This document shows, piece after piece, positions 1-12,076 of a stretch of 64,000 bases of DNA (positions within the stretch are counted from its first letter, which is position 1; every line of letters begins with the position of its first letter). The stretch lies in assembly GCA_037043015.1 (NCBI GenBank), contig CM073322.1:7761601-7825600 (forward strand), given 5' to 3'. The stretch is from Bryum argenteum (Eukaryota; Streptophyta; Bryopsida; Bryales; Bryaceae). The translations under genes were made by a program, and so were the position numbers. The notes under the pieces are model-generated. The model was not told the origin of the DNA, searched no databases, and worked only from the letters and a program-made list of their open reading frames with translations.

Positions 1-474
1 AATCTCCATTAGCCTAACAAAATGCAGCAGAAACCTCCCTAACAAACTTCCAGTTACTAACAAAAGCCCTTCTGACTTGACTCTGCCCTTTGGTAAGTGG
101 ACTTACTAGTAAGTGAGAAATTAGTGAGTGGAGTAGGCTCCCATCCATTCCGTCCTAGTGTCGGAGCTTGTACGCCACGTCATCTGGCAGGACCCGTGAT
201 GTGTACTCCACTCCTTTACCCTCGATTGTGCCACGTGGGATGATGAGCTGGCTGGCTCAGTTCCACCCCCCTCACAGATTTTGTGCTTTAAAGAGCCCCC
301 CGGATTTTCTGTTTCGACAAGACTATTTAGGAGGCAGACTATTTACATTATTTTATATTGTAGGAGATTTTACCCTCAAAGAAAAGTTGAAATTTGACCA
401 TTTATTCACTTACCTCTTCTCATATCCTGCTCAAAAAGAAAGAAATTGGAGAAATTTGTAAAATCACTAGAATT
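1..474. other. Intergenic, no gene seen
   Basis: No open frame here resembles a known protein. The frame at 168-461 has no recognisable motif and biased composition. The segment ends where a TTAACCCC-bounded repeat begins. Confidence 0.6.
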
Positions 475-731
475 TTAACCCCTAACGATCCAAGAAAGCC
501 GAAATGGGTTTTGGGGGTTTTCGCACGGAGTGAAATCAGCCAACTTTGACCATTATAATCTCACAAATGACAAAGAATCAACGTTTCAGATTACACGTGC
601 AAGTAATAAGGCAAGTTCATTTTAAGATCCTACGGTTGGATTTTCTAATTGATACTTAGATTGAGCTTTTTTTGGCTTGAAGTAAGCGAAGGTCATTTTC
701 TGTGATCGAACCAAGGATCTTTAGGCGTTAA
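475..731. repeat. MITE-like TIR element, copy 1
   Basis: The element begins TTAACCCCTAACGATCC and ends with the inverse of TTAACGCCTAAAGATCC, giving imperfect terminal inverted repeats of about 17 bp. Copy 2 at 4623-4877 is nearly the same length and shares internal blocks such as CCAACTTTGACCATTATAAT and GATCCTACGGTTGGAT. It has no coding capacity. I infer a non-autonomous DNA transposon; target duplications are not clear. A further GGGGTTAA terminus at 949-956 suggests a second, overlapping element. Confidence 0.65.
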
Positions 732-2339
732 TTTTGTCATTTTTATTTTTTTGTATATGTAAATGAGGTACTAAAGCATGTTTTGAGAACCCTTTATGTT
801 AATTTCGAACATCATGATCTCAAAAATGGTGAGAAATCTTGACCTAGTGTACATGTACAAATTGGGTCCCACATACTTGTATAGGTCAAAGAGGGAAAAA
901 TTCTCACCTTGTGTTGAAATAGGGCAATTTTGGCAGTTGTGACTTTTGGGGGTTAAAGTCTTCTTTTAACTCCAGCAGATCTAAGGTCGGTAGTACCATA
1001 CCATTGACCAAAAGAAAACAACTCAAACATTCTCTTCAAAAGAACCAAAAAATGATAAAAAAATAATATTTGTGAGAAATTTCCTTGTAGGTAAGGGGGA
1101 CCCATAACAGCTGGGTCACTCTGTCTGTGCCCATTTTTTTCTTTCCAAGGGGATATGGTAGTCATCATGGTCATAACGATGTGTTTTTTAAATTCAAAAG
1201 TGCATGTGGATGTCTTTTTAATTCTTGTTAGTTTTATATGACGTGGAGGACCATAGCGTTATAATGTGTCATCATGCAAGTCAATTTTATCCATATGAAG
1301 GCTCAACTTTGTCATACGGCCCGGCCCGGCCCCCACCCCCAACCAAGGCAGGACTCGCGGACTAAAGAAATTTGGTAACATAGGGGCTCCGATTGTATTG
1401 TCGGCATACCAATTGTTAACTTATCCATGGTTTGTGGTCTGTGGGTACCATGAATGGAATGATGAGGTTATCATTTTTCACTAGAGTGGCGGGTTGGTTT
1501 TTTTAAAGTCTTTTTTAGTGCATTTTGGCGGAGAGTGGCGCCATGTGGACGGGCGTTGCTAGATATCCTCTCCAAGCACCCAGGGGGGGCATATTGTTAT
1601 GCAGCTTTTGTTGACAGCATTGACCAATAACCCAGTTTTTATCAATTTGCGTGCATAGACATGTGTCATGTGGGAGCATGGGTGTGAATCTTGAGGTGGG
1701 TTTCAATTGGTATTTCATGATCTTTGCTAAATTTGGTTTTATGACGAATAATTTGTCCGCCTACAATTATTTTGCGTACGAATTGGTATGTTAGCAAGGA
1801 GTTGGTTTGGAGAAGAAAAGGGAACTACAATTTTTGCAATTGATACCCTTCAATTTGTCTTAAAAAAAAAAAGAAAAAAAGAAAAGGGAACTACAAGTAT
1901 GTTGGAGAGATGCTTTACTTGGTCTTGTTTTAGCAAGGTATTTTTTTTCATTTATATTTATGAGATGTAAAGTATGAAGTAGAATAATGATTTATGGTAT
2001 GGGATCTTATGTTTTTGATATAACGGGAGTTCTTTTTTGGAGAATTGGGTGTTTTCTAATGGAAACATGTAGTTCATTGAATTGTCTTTCCATAAGAAAG
2101 AAATATTTTCTTGATTTGGGCGAATGTCAAACTGGTCACCCTTCTTATGATGCATTCAATAAGTGAAATTTTAGAGTTCAAATTGCAATCTGTATGAGTG
2201 ATTTTGTGCTTTGAAAGGATTGTGGTAAGTAGGTTGGGATTGTACGTAACCTCGTACTAGGAGGTTGCAAGGCAATTCATCGTTGATTTGGTTCATTCAT
2301 AATGCCCAAGTTCAAAAAGTGCACTATTCGTGATGTTGT
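732..2339. other. Intergenic, no gene seen
   Basis: Short frames exist on both strands but none shows a domain, signal or codon pattern that I recognise. The only structure I see is a second TTAACCCC-type terminus at 949-956, in reverse orientation. Confidence 0.5.
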
Positions 2340-2575
2340 GATGTGATTCAGAAGATGCTTGTGATGTAATCCACAAGATGCTGTGATGTAATCCAGAAGA
2401 TGCTGTGATGTAATCCAGAAGATGCTGTGATGTAATCCAGAAGATGCTGTGATTTGATCCAGAAGATTCTGTAATGTGATCCAATTGATGCTGATGTGAT
2501 CGAATTGATGTTGTGATGTGATCCAATTGATGTTGTGATGTAATCCAAAAGATGCTATGATGTGATCCAATTCTG
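2340..2575. repeat. 22-bp minisatellite
   Basis: About ten head-to-tail copies of a 22-bp unit, core GATGCTGTGATGTAATCCAG. The central copies are almost identical and the outer ones diverge toward GATGTTGTGATGTGATCCAA. Because 22 is not a multiple of three, several reverse-strand frames stay open with a 22-residue period. These are repeat artefacts and not genes. Confidence 0.9.
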
Positions 2576-2599
2576 GGCTGCCCCGTTGCAAACCCCATC

Positions 2600-3480
2600 G
2601 GTGTTTGAAGGTGTTGTCTACAGGTGCTCGTTTTGCTGTTTCTCGTTTACAAGTTGTCAGGGAGTTTGTACGTTTAGGTTTGAGTTAGGGAGAGACTTAT
2701 GCTTGTTTCTTTCACAAGACAAGAGGTTGCTACTCCGATCAACAGTAATGCAACGTTGTCAACTAAAGTTTGAGGAGATCCCACTTTTTGGAGTTTCAAC
2801 TTGTTTCGTAGAAGAATGCTTGATGGAGCCCTTGGAGCGCAAATTCAAAGGTCAATCATTTCTTTTCTCACGCTAGCCTCCTTTTCCAACATCACCCAAT
2901 CTTCCTTTTTCCAAGTTCATGACTTGGTTGTCTCTTCACTTGTGGCTTTTTGATGGAGATGTTTCGTAGAAGAATGCTTAGTGGAGCCCTTGGAGCGCAG
3001 AATCAAAGGTCAACCTTTTCTTTTCTCGGGCCTTCCAAATGTAGCCAACCTTCCTTTTCCCAAGTTCATGACTTGGTTATCTCTTCACTTGTGGCTTTCT
3101 GATCAAGATGTGGTAGCCCTCTGATGGAGATGTGGTACTTGGAGATTTTCGGCACCTAATTGCTACTTCAGTCTTCGTCAAAGAATCCAGAGCTTACTAA
3201 ATCAAGTGAAAAGTTCGTTTGAGCCTATGGCTTACAGTGTGTTTCACGAGGTGTAGTACATTGTTCATTTTGAGCAGTTGTGAAGAGTTAGTTTGAGCCT
3301 ATGGATCAATGTGTGTTCCTCTATATGTAGTGTTTTGAAAATTTAGAGCATCTATGGTGGTTTACTATGCTACTTACTCAAGCTCTAGGTCATAACTTCT
3401 TCTTGTTTTGTGGTCTTGCCAAAGGGAGCCGTGATTGTTACATTTTTATTTATTAAGGTGTGCCCAAAAACAGGCATTGA
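2600..3480. repeat. Diverged dispersed repeat, plus-oriented copy
   Basis: This block matches the reverse complement of about 7020-7510. Shared stretches include GTTTGAGTTAGGGAGAGACT, CAAGTTCATGACTTGGTT and TGTGTTCCTCTA. Inside it, roughly 2806-2955 and 2962-3110 are a direct tandem duplication, each carrying GGAGCCCTTGGAGCGCA. No frame is convincingly coding. It could be a decayed transposon or gene relic; I do not recognise a protein. Confidence 0.6.
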
Positions 3481-4097
3481 CTTAGTCATAGGAAATGTGG
3501 AGAGAGTTGAAACTCCTAGTTTATCCCAAGAACTTACAAACAAAGTTCAAGAAAATCGACAAAAAAACAAGAGGATCCATGACTAAGTGACAATGAGAGA
3601 TTCATCTCTAAGGATGGAGCATGGAAAGAGACTGCCTTCCAATAAGGTAGTAACATGCCCTATGCTCAGGCTCCGAGACTTAGCCATAAATCCTTGATGC
3701 AAGCTCATCGTCCTTCTTTGTCTTTGTCGTAAGTCCAACCCTACAAATTTGTTGCTAGAAGATTTCACAATAAACATTTGGTCCTCAAATATGGGTAATA
3801 AGGAGCACTTTTTTATTTTAAGGCATAAAATAAACTCTTGCCGTATGCACTTTTAGAAATTCTAAATTAACCATTCTAAAAAATTAAATTTTAAAAACAG
3901 TTGCTATATGATTCCCTTCCAAATACAAAGAAATGACTACCTCCTCAAACTTACTATATCTTTACACTATCATACAACCGTGTGCGATGATATGGGCTAT
4001 TTTGACTTCACCTCTAATTTTAAAGAATTAGCATGGGAGCAATTGTATGTTGCATCCAATTTTAAATATGTCATATTTTTACATAGGCATAATCCTT
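3481..4097. other. Intergenic, no gene seen
   Basis: AT-rich sequence with only short shadow frames and no recognisable repeat or gene. Confidence 0.5.
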
Positions 4098-4400
4098 AAC
4101 CCTTAAACACGCTCAATGTTGCAAAATGACATTTTGGATGAAAGGTAGAAACTTTGAAGAGCCATAACTTCCTCATTCGAAGTTTTTTTCAGATGAAATC
4201 ACTTGAATCGGGTCTCAAATGAATTCTAGTTTGTGTGACAAGAATTGCAGACCTACACAATGAAATATGGATAACTAGCATGCATTTTAGTGAAGGCAAC
4301 TCTTGTTTTTGGGTTTTCAAACATGGGACATGTTTTACCATTGTAAGGCATTTATGACAAATCAAAAAAATATTTGTATGAATTTCTTTTACGTAACCAT
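4098..4400. repeat. Terminal part of a dispersed long-TIR repeat family
   Basis: It starts TTAACCCTTAAACACGCTC and continues into sequence shared with 47055-47350 and, inverted, with 50950-51228. Common blocks include GACATTTTGGATGA, GCCATAACTTCTTCAT-like sequence and TTTTCAAACATGGG. This looks like one end of a non-autonomous TIR element whose other end I could not place. Confidence 0.5.
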
Positions 4401-4622
4401 GATCTTAAGATGAGGCCTCACATTTGCATTACTCTTATAGGTTCTTCCCAAATGTTGGAACATACTCCACCCAACTAGGATGCATCCATTATAATCATTT
4501 TCCTTCAATTGTTTATTGGTGTCATTACATACAATGGGACATTCTCTTGAATTTGTGCAAGTTTGCCACTTGTGCACAAAAACATCAAACTAGTGACCAA
4601 AACGTATTTAGCCTAAGCTTTA

Positions 4623-4877
4623 TTAACCCCTAAAGATCCAAGAAAGCCGAAATGGCCGGAGGGAGAAAATTCAGCCAACTTTGACCATTATAATCTCAAA
4701 ATAAAAGAAAAATTAACGGTTCAAATTTGACACATGAGTAAAGGGTCAAGTTAATTTCAAGATCCTACGGTTGGATCTTCTAATTTATGCTTAGATTGAG
4801 TTTTTTTGGGCCTGATGTAGAAGAGGGTCCTTTGTGATAATCTAAACAATTTTGTATCAAAGATCTTTAGTGGTTAA
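4623..4877. repeat. MITE-like TIR element, copy 2
   Basis: The termini are TTAACCCCTAAAGATCC and, inverted, TTAACCACTAAAGATC. Length and internal blocks match copy 1 at 475-731, with roughly 80 percent similarity by eye. Non-coding; inferred to be a MITE mobilised by an element elsewhere. Confidence 0.7.
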
Positions 4878-7019
4878 ATTCAACACAAAAAGAACTAATA
4901 TAATAATCTAGTCTAATACTAAAAAACAAAAGAATTTTCAAATTTATCACATTCACAATGAAATACAACTAATGCAAACTTTACTACAATTAACATACTT
5001 ACCAACTTACATTCCTCCAAAAAGCTCTAATCTACTCATAATCAATGAAGATACCACGTAAGTCACTAATTGGACCCTTTACCCAAATTAGTGTAGGTCC
5101 CAAAAGACCCCACCAAATTTGCCACGTGTCAAGCGGAGAAGGCATTTGACAAGGATAGCAGGGCCAAAATAAAAGCATGTCCCATCAATCCACATGTACA
5201 TGCAAAGAGCCATTGACTCAAGAGTGCAATTACCAAGAAAGCAAGATTCACACAATTATAGCACCCCCCCCCCCCAAATTTGCTATAGAAACTTTCAACT
5301 CCTTTCCTTGTCTAGGAATGAGGCCCCCCCAAAAGATTTGTTGAATGATGGAACGAGTGGTCCAAGCCCCCCTTTTAATGAGTGGTCAATCATGTTTGTA
5401 CTTCTCTACCACACCACTAACTTGCTTTTGTACATTAGGCGACTTTGTATTGGTTGTTTAAAATTAAAAAAATAGGTTTAGGCAAGTTTTTTCTTATGTG
5501 ATAGTGTTCTAAGTGGTTGTATTAGTTTCTTTGAAATAGCGTTGACTTCCTTGTCTTGAAATTTGTTGTTACTAACTAGGTCTTTGGAATCTCAATCTAA
5601 TAATTGTTTTGAGATCTCAACTCTAAGATATTGTAGTTAGCTTGTTCTATATGACTATGTGGGGGATTTATCTTTGTAAGAAACACATTGGAAGTAGGGC
5701 TTCGTTTGTATGATTGAGATTTGTTGAAGTTCTTTTGGGGGGTGATTGAGAGTAGGTATAAAATCATTACAATTGGGAGTCTGGAGAAACTAGGACGTGA
5801 AAGGGAGAGATGAGAGCAACACCTATGCCTTGACGGGTTCTTGTACCGCTAAGAGTGTATGGTTGAGATGTAAAGAGCGTGCTTTCATTTTCATTTATGA
5901 CAATTTTGTCAAAGTTGTGTTTTTTTGGCTCAAAAAAGCGGGTGAGGTATAGGGGTTAACTAAAAGAAAATAGAAATAGACTGTGCTTAAGTTTCTCAAC
6001 ATCTAAAGTTATAGGAGATCACAAAAAAAATACACAGAAGGGCCTTGCATATGAAATAATAGAAGAGATTGGATGGAGATGAGATTTAATAGCATGTTAA
6101 TCTTATACGCCATCCTCCATTTCATTGGAGTTTTGAAATGTATGCTTGAAGCATTACTGTGTTAACCCCTAAAGGTTCTTGACGCAAGATTGCCTAAAAT
6201 CTTCAAAATGACCTCTTTTCATTTGAGGACCAATAAAACTCAATCTGAACATTATCTAAGCATCAAGAAGAATATGATCTCCATCCAACATGTTAACTTC
6301 TGAAGGTGAGTAGCTAAAAACCCTTAAGGTGCAATTCTTTAACATATTTTGAAGGATGTTACTATAGGATCTAGTAGATCTAGCACCTAGCTTATACATG
6401 TACATGTATGTCAATTCTTAGATTTGGATTCCTCATCATTTGTGAGATCATAATATTCAAAGTTGAATTCTAGAGCTCTTTTCCTTGTTGTAAAATTGTG
6501 GGAAAGTAATGTTTTTGTAACATGAAAATTCTTGTTCCTAAATGAGTAAGGGATATGTCTATATAATTATTACCCTCATAGGCCCCATAAAACATAAAAT
6601 AGTTGACTTTTCACATGCAGGTATGCTTAAATTCAAATACAAAGGCCCGTTTTTAGAAATAAAAAAGGTTTTTTATTTTTTATTTTATTATTATTATTAT
6701 TATTTTAATAATTTATTGAATAGAAAATCTGAATGGCGAGATCATGCATGATTACCTTCTTCAAATGTAAACAAAAATTTTAAAAAAGAAAAAAAAAAAT
6801 CTCCTAGAGTATATGGAATACTGAAGCACACATGGTCTTGTTATAAAGGTATGAGAAAATTCTACAACCATCAAAATGTTTCATCTTCATTCAATCCAAG
6901 AGTAGTGAATGAGACCTTGGGCAAAGTTAAATAACCCCAAAACAGGCTCCACTCGGCTTTTGGCATAGATGCGCCGATCTCACATAAAGTCAAACTTTGA
7001 CCAAATATATCTCAAGATC
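4878..7019. other. Intergenic, no gene seen
   Basis: AT-rich DNA with isolated TTAACCCC-type motifs at about 5952 and 6166 that suggest further relics of the TIR family. No frame shows a recognisable protein. Confidence 0.5.
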
Positions 7020-7510
7020 TCTAATGTAACAATCTAGGCTCCCTTTGGCAAGAGCCCAAAACAAAACTCGAGAGGTCTACAACAGCTCCTCTAAATTTTC
7101 AAAACACTGCAGCTAGAGGAACACACATTGAGCTGTATAGTCAAACAAAGTCTTCACCTTATTCAATCAAGTAAGTTGTAGATTCTTTGACAAAGACTGT
7201 TATAGCAATGAGGTGCCGAGAAAGCCACAAGTGAAGAGACAACCAAGTCATGAACTTGGAAAAAAGAAGGTCGGCAGAATGAATTGCCGTAGCTGCTGGA
7301 GGAAAAGAAATGGTTTACTTTTGATGATGCGCTCCAACGGTTCCATCAAGCGTTCGCGTACAAAACAAGGCATGTCTAAAACTCCAAAAAGTGGAATCTC
7401 CTCAAATTTAGTTGACAATGTTGCATTACTCTTGATCGAAGTTGCACCCTCTTATCTTGTGAAAGAGACAAGTATAAGTCTCTCCCTAACTCAAACCTAA
7501 AAGTACAAAC
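7020..7510 (-). repeat. Diverged dispersed repeat, inverted copy
   Basis: On the minus strand this matches 2600-3480, including the block containing CAAGTTCATGACTTGGTTG and the block beginning AATGTGTGTTCCTC. A 95-codon plus-strand frame lies here, but it is antisense to the shared repeat and I treat it as chance. Confidence 0.6.
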
Positions 7511-8639
7511 TGTAAAAATTTGATAAATTTTGGTGCAGAGACTAATTTACAAACAAAATCCTACTTTTGGATTTCTCAAAATTGAAAAAAAATAAATTTG
7601 ATCACCGATTCCAAATATTGTCGTCTAGAGATTCACTATAGAGCTTCTCCTTTCAAGGGTTAAACATCATAAAATTCATAAGGACAAGTGAAAATCCCCT
7701 TGTACTTGAAGTACCACGATGGAATGGAAATGCTATTGCAGGACATTAACATTTATCCTACACCCACACCTGCTTGGATTGTGGATCCATCTAAATTTGT
7801 AAGTGGCTCCTTAAACGCCAAGCCCAGTCATTAAAACTCTGTAGCCACATCTACCACGTCCTTTCATTAAAAAAACCACACATTCAATATGTAGTGATAA
7901 AGAAAACCCCACAATAGTAAGGTGGCCAATAATAGCACAAGAAATTCACCAATGCAAGAAATTTTTGTGCACAGGGAAAATTAGCAGAAAGATAGAGCAA
8001 GTGGAATCACCAGTTCTGGACTCTTCTACAATACCTTATAAATTTCTGAAGTTGAAAATACAGGTATTTCTAGAATGTAGCCACCCTACAATGTTCACAA
8101 TGAGTACATGATACTATTGTAAGAAGAAGCTATTATAGAAGATTTCTAGCGCTCCATTTTAGATAGTTTGCATGCTACGTGACACCTTCTGTCCGATTTG
8201 AGGTTCCCTCATGATTTTCAATGAGAATTGACTACCATCTTTCAACTTTTGTTTCTTGCAGTGGCCATAGTGTACCGTATCATGCACTCCAGTGAGTTGA
8301 GATGACAGATTTACCGAAAGGAAGTGATCAGCTAGCTGGAGTACATTGAACACAATGTAAGTGACGATCACATGAGAATGGCTGGCTCTAAGAAAATGGC
8401 CTGACGCAGTCAAAGAAAGCAAGAGGAAGCAAGCAAGCAAGCTATGGAGGTGGTCGGTCGGAGCTAGCGCTGTCAGAGCTCCTGCTCAGAACGAGAGTGA
8501 CAAGTACACCAAGCCATATCATGTAAGTAAGTGGCAGCCTGCTGCTGCCACGCCACACATGGCTGGCTGGCTGGCCCTTCATAACAAACTTACATCAATC
8601 AAGATGATGAAGTTTCATTTTACTCATCACTTTGCTGTC
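7511..8639. other. Intergenic, no confident gene
   Basis: A minus-strand frame at 8159-8440 (93 codons) begins with a hydrophobic leucine-rich stretch and continues with a His/Lys-rich part. It matches nothing I know and has no clear splice context. The rest is AT-rich and unassigned. Confidence 0.4.
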
Positions 8640-9270
8640 ACGCTTTATCATTTGCGATATTTCCTGCATGAGGCTCTACATTCCTATTCTCAAGTGCGAG
8701 CAGACTAGGCTTTTTGAATCCGTATAGTAAAATCCAGCACTCTACATTCCTTTTTCGATTTTGCCCTAAATGGGTGTCAGCATGCTACATTCCTTTCTTC
8801 AAGTGCAAGCTCGTGACGAGTGTTCGAATGTGGACAAGAGTGTGTTACGAGATTCTCTGCATGGCAATCGCCTACATTTCTTCCTTCAAGTGGAAGCTTA
8901 CAGAAAAGGGAGAATCTCTGCCATGGCGAGTTTCATCTCACATGATTTTAGCATTACAACATTCTTTTATCAAGTTCAAGCTGACCGTAAAAGTGTCTGC
9001 ATGTTGCGTTCTTTCTTCAAGTCCAAGCTGACCGGCGACGGGAGTTCGAATTTGGACCAGAGTGTGTCTGCATGGTGATCGCCATCACAGCATTTAGCAC
9101 GCCACAATTCTTCCTGCAACTGCAAGCTTACGAAAACGAGGGTTTGAATTTGTACAAAAAGTGAGTTGCTTGAGTCTCTGCCATGGCGATCAAGATCACG
9201 GGGTTTAGCACACTACATTCCTTCAAGTTTAAGCTGACTGGCGACGAGACTTGGAGTTTACTGGAGCTAA
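8640..9270. repeat. Degenerate tandem repeat, about 85-110 bp units
   Basis: About seven diverged units share the order CTACATTCCTT, TTCAAGTGCAAGCTGAC, CGACGAG, TTCGAATTTGGAC, AGTGTGTCTGCATGG, CGATCGCCATCAC and TTTAGCAC. Units begin near 8675, 8785, 8871, 8960, 9008, 9100 and 9212; a further unit starts at 9935, next to PARG. The array abuts a duplicated PARG 3' segment, so it may be expanded PARG downstream sequence. Confidence 0.65.
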
Positions 9271-9895
9271 TATGGGTCACTGTGATGATCGCCCATGGAA
9301 GTTTTCATGGGTAAAGCATAAGTTTCGTAAGGTCAGCTATGATTTCGTACGTATTCCCAAATCATTTTCTATGAATGAGAGAATCCCATAGCATGAAGTA
9401 TTTGACCGTCGGCCAATTGGCTTCGGACGCTGCCAGCCATTCCCTCGATTCGCCTGCTTGCCAAAGTAAAAACGAAACTAATTTGTATAATCTTAAGTTT
9501 GTTCCATTAAGCAGCAAATCTTTATACAAACAGTATTTATGTGACCAAGACTTCGATCAACATCATCTGTAACAAGTTTCAAATCTTATTCAGCAACCAT
9601 TATTGAGATATAATCAGAATTGCTGGAACCGTTCCTAGACTATTGCATACAACGTCATTGGTAAACAGAATGCAACTTTGTCGGGGTGCTAACCTGGCTA
9701 TTCTACACAAACAGTGCACCTTGCACTACTGAAGCTATTGAACATTAATTTAGCCGAAAGCCCTACTCCAATAGATACTTGCTTCCGAACGTCGAATTTG
9801 ATGCGCTTTATTTGATACTCCAAAGCTTCATTTCCTGCAAGCATACCCCACATTAGTAAGAGACCTTCCGGAATTGAAATGCAAACTTAAGTGCA
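9190..9895 (-). pseudogene. Chimeric partial copy of PARG and CLPR2 3' ends
   Basis: The left part (about 9190-9470) aligns with 9930-10410, the PARG last exon and downstream sequence. It keeps TTCGGACGCTGCCAGCCATT and CTCGATTCGCCTGCTTGCCA, but the exon between them is deleted. The right part (about 9530-9895) aligns with 12640-12990 and with about 13480-13540. These are the CLPR2 3' flank, part of its last exon and an intron edge. The order is as in the parent locus but with the gene bodies removed. No usable frame remains. I infer a tandem duplication of PARG-CLPR2 followed by internal deletion. Confidence 0.75.
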
Positions 9896-10095
9896 AGCTA
9901 ACCATTTTTAATCTGCACAAGAGTAGAGCACACTACATTCCTTCAAGTTTGAGCTGACCAGCAACAAGACTCGGGAGTTTACTGAAGCTTACATGGGTCA
10001 ATGTGACGATCCACCCTTGGAACTTTTCATGAAGTTTTGTATCTGATGCAAGGTCAGCCGTTGACAAGAATTTACATGGAAGAGAAAGGGTTGAT

Positions 10096-12076
10096 CTACG
10101 TTGGGATTTCGAGCAACCACGTGAAAAAGTCACACTGCACATTCTGATCACGTCGAAGCTCCCCGTATCTCACCAAAGTGCTCCACACGTGACCCACGTC
10201 GTGGTAATTCTCTGAAATGAAGTGCACAGCTTCCCGGAGACGCTCGGCTCTTCTATCTCCGAATGTGAAGTACTTGACTGTTGGACATTTTGCTTCGGAC
10301 GCTGCCAGCCATTGCAGCATGCTCTTGATGGGCAGATCGCCTCCGAACGCACCGCACCCCCAGTTTCCAGTTGCTATCCCTTTGTAGTCCCTCGATTCGC
10401 CTGCTTGCCAATGCCAATTAGATTCCTCATAAACGCTCAGCATCAAAAAAAGCCATATATAACTTCAGGATCCCAGCTTGGAGACGGCTCAAGTCTGCAT
10501 ATGCTTGGAAACAGTAATGGCGTATACAAACTACAATAGGTTATGCGAGAAAATAGCGTGAGAAGGCTAGCACTCGGATGTCCTAGAACAGCCCTTCGTA
10601 ACAATGACAGCCAACTTTGTCTCAAGATTATGCACAAGATCTTTAGCTGTTTACATTCTGAGCTTAATCAGGTGACCCATTGACAACGTTCTGGCTGAAT
10701 GAGCTTACTTGTGTTTTCAGGGGTCTCGTCGTCGTTTTCAGGTGACTGGAAGCCACAATAAGCCTTACAGACCTCCCTGAGCAAGAGCTTCTGTTGGAAC
10801 TGAGCCTCGCCGGGACGAGCCTTAGCATCGATGGCGATGATTTTGGAGCGGCGGCGACCCCAGCGATCTCGCACAGTCGAGTCCACAAAGTCCCCCGCGT
10901 AATGAAACGTGCCGCCATAGCCTGCGTAGTTGCTAAACCTCTCGGAGCCCGTGATTTCAATCGCCTCGTTCTCTGCCATTGCTGGCATGAACAGCATCCC
11001 CACAATGAGTTCCGGGCTCAACATGAAGCGAATCTCCTCTTGCACGCAGCCCAGTCGCAACACTCCACCCCCAAGAAACTTGTTCGCGAAATCCACCTGC
11101 ACTCAAGATCACCAATCGCTAGAATCAGTAAAATTGGTGCAAGTTTCAAATAGTAGCCAATTTGGTGCAAGAGCACTGACCTGTGCATACTCCCAGCCGG
11201 CATCTTCAATGATGCCTTGATCCAAGGTCTCGAAACTGCATAATAGAGTGTGACTCTGAGCCCAGAAGGCGGCATCCATCGTTGAGCTGAGCACTCGGCG
11301 CTCGAAGGAAATTGTTCCTTGTGGCATTGCCTCACAAACACGGTGAAAGTAGTGAATAATGCAATGGGTCTTCTGGACTTGGCTGGACCTCTCCCAAAGT
11401 CTTGCGAAGAGTGTGTCCATGTTGATCCCGGGTAATCGGTGCTCCTCTCGGTTTGACATCGGAAAGAGACAGAAGAATGAACACGCTAGTAGGGATGCTG
11501 CTAGCTCTTGCGTGATCAAAACCAAACCCGGTTGCTGAGGATGCAACATCTGCACAAACTCACAAAAATCCACCCGATTAAAGCACCTACTCTTGCGAGT
11601 AGCTCAAAACAGTAGTGCAGAAAACCCTAAACCCCAAAACGTTGGTCGCTACTAGTGCACAAGAACTTGAGGTAATTCGGAAGACAGACCTGTAAAGGCG
11701 ATGGAGGGAGGATGTCGCTTCGATCCTGAGAGTTTTTGAGCTCTTCAGCGGATTTTTCAGTCAATTCGATCTGTTGAGCGAGCAATTGGGGGAGGCGCAA
11801 TGCGAGATCAGCCATCTTGGGCAAGGTCGCATCGAAGAAGAGGTTATCTAATTCTTGGTTTTCAAAGAAGAAGCACAAGCCATCGGCGGCGTCCGGATGC
11901 GAGTCAGGGTGCGCAACTTGCGAGTGAAAGTCAGCGAGGGTGCTTCCATCCCGCACGGCGCTCACCGACGGGCCCTCCGAGAGTCGCTGCAGGGAGCCCT
12001 GCAGTCCGTTGCGCCATTTGTAGCTCAAGGTCGCGGAGTCCCACTCCACTGGAAGAAATTCTTGCATCGACGCCAT
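10096..12076 (-). CDS. PARG: Poly(ADP-ribose) glycohydrolase, four exons
   Basis: This enzyme cleaves ribose-ribose bonds of poly(ADP-ribose), reversing PARP action in DNA-damage and stress signalling. Exons on the minus strand are 12076-11690, 11549-11181, 11096 to about 10718, and about 10435-10096. The first two junctions are phase 0 with clean GT-AG; the last junction is approximate. Residues about 253-273 hold VDFANKFLGGG followed by the signature GGG-X7-QEE, with the catalytic glutamates. The last exon holds the C-terminal family motif GNWGCGAFGGD. Exon 1 carries LSEGPSVSAV, resembling the N-terminal region of plant PARGs, and exon 2 has HCIIHYFHRV and ISFERRVL of the helical part. Predicted length is about 485 residues, near the roughly 520-550 usual in plants. 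No transit peptide is evident, so nuclear or cytosolic action is expected. It lies head to tail downstream of CLPR2. Confidence 0.93.

Noticed and set aside
2277..2598. Three overlapping reverse frames of 66-104 codons rich in His, Ile, Ser and Trp
   Set aside because: They are produced by the 22-bp minisatellite, which keeps all frames free of stops. No start context or homology supports a gene.
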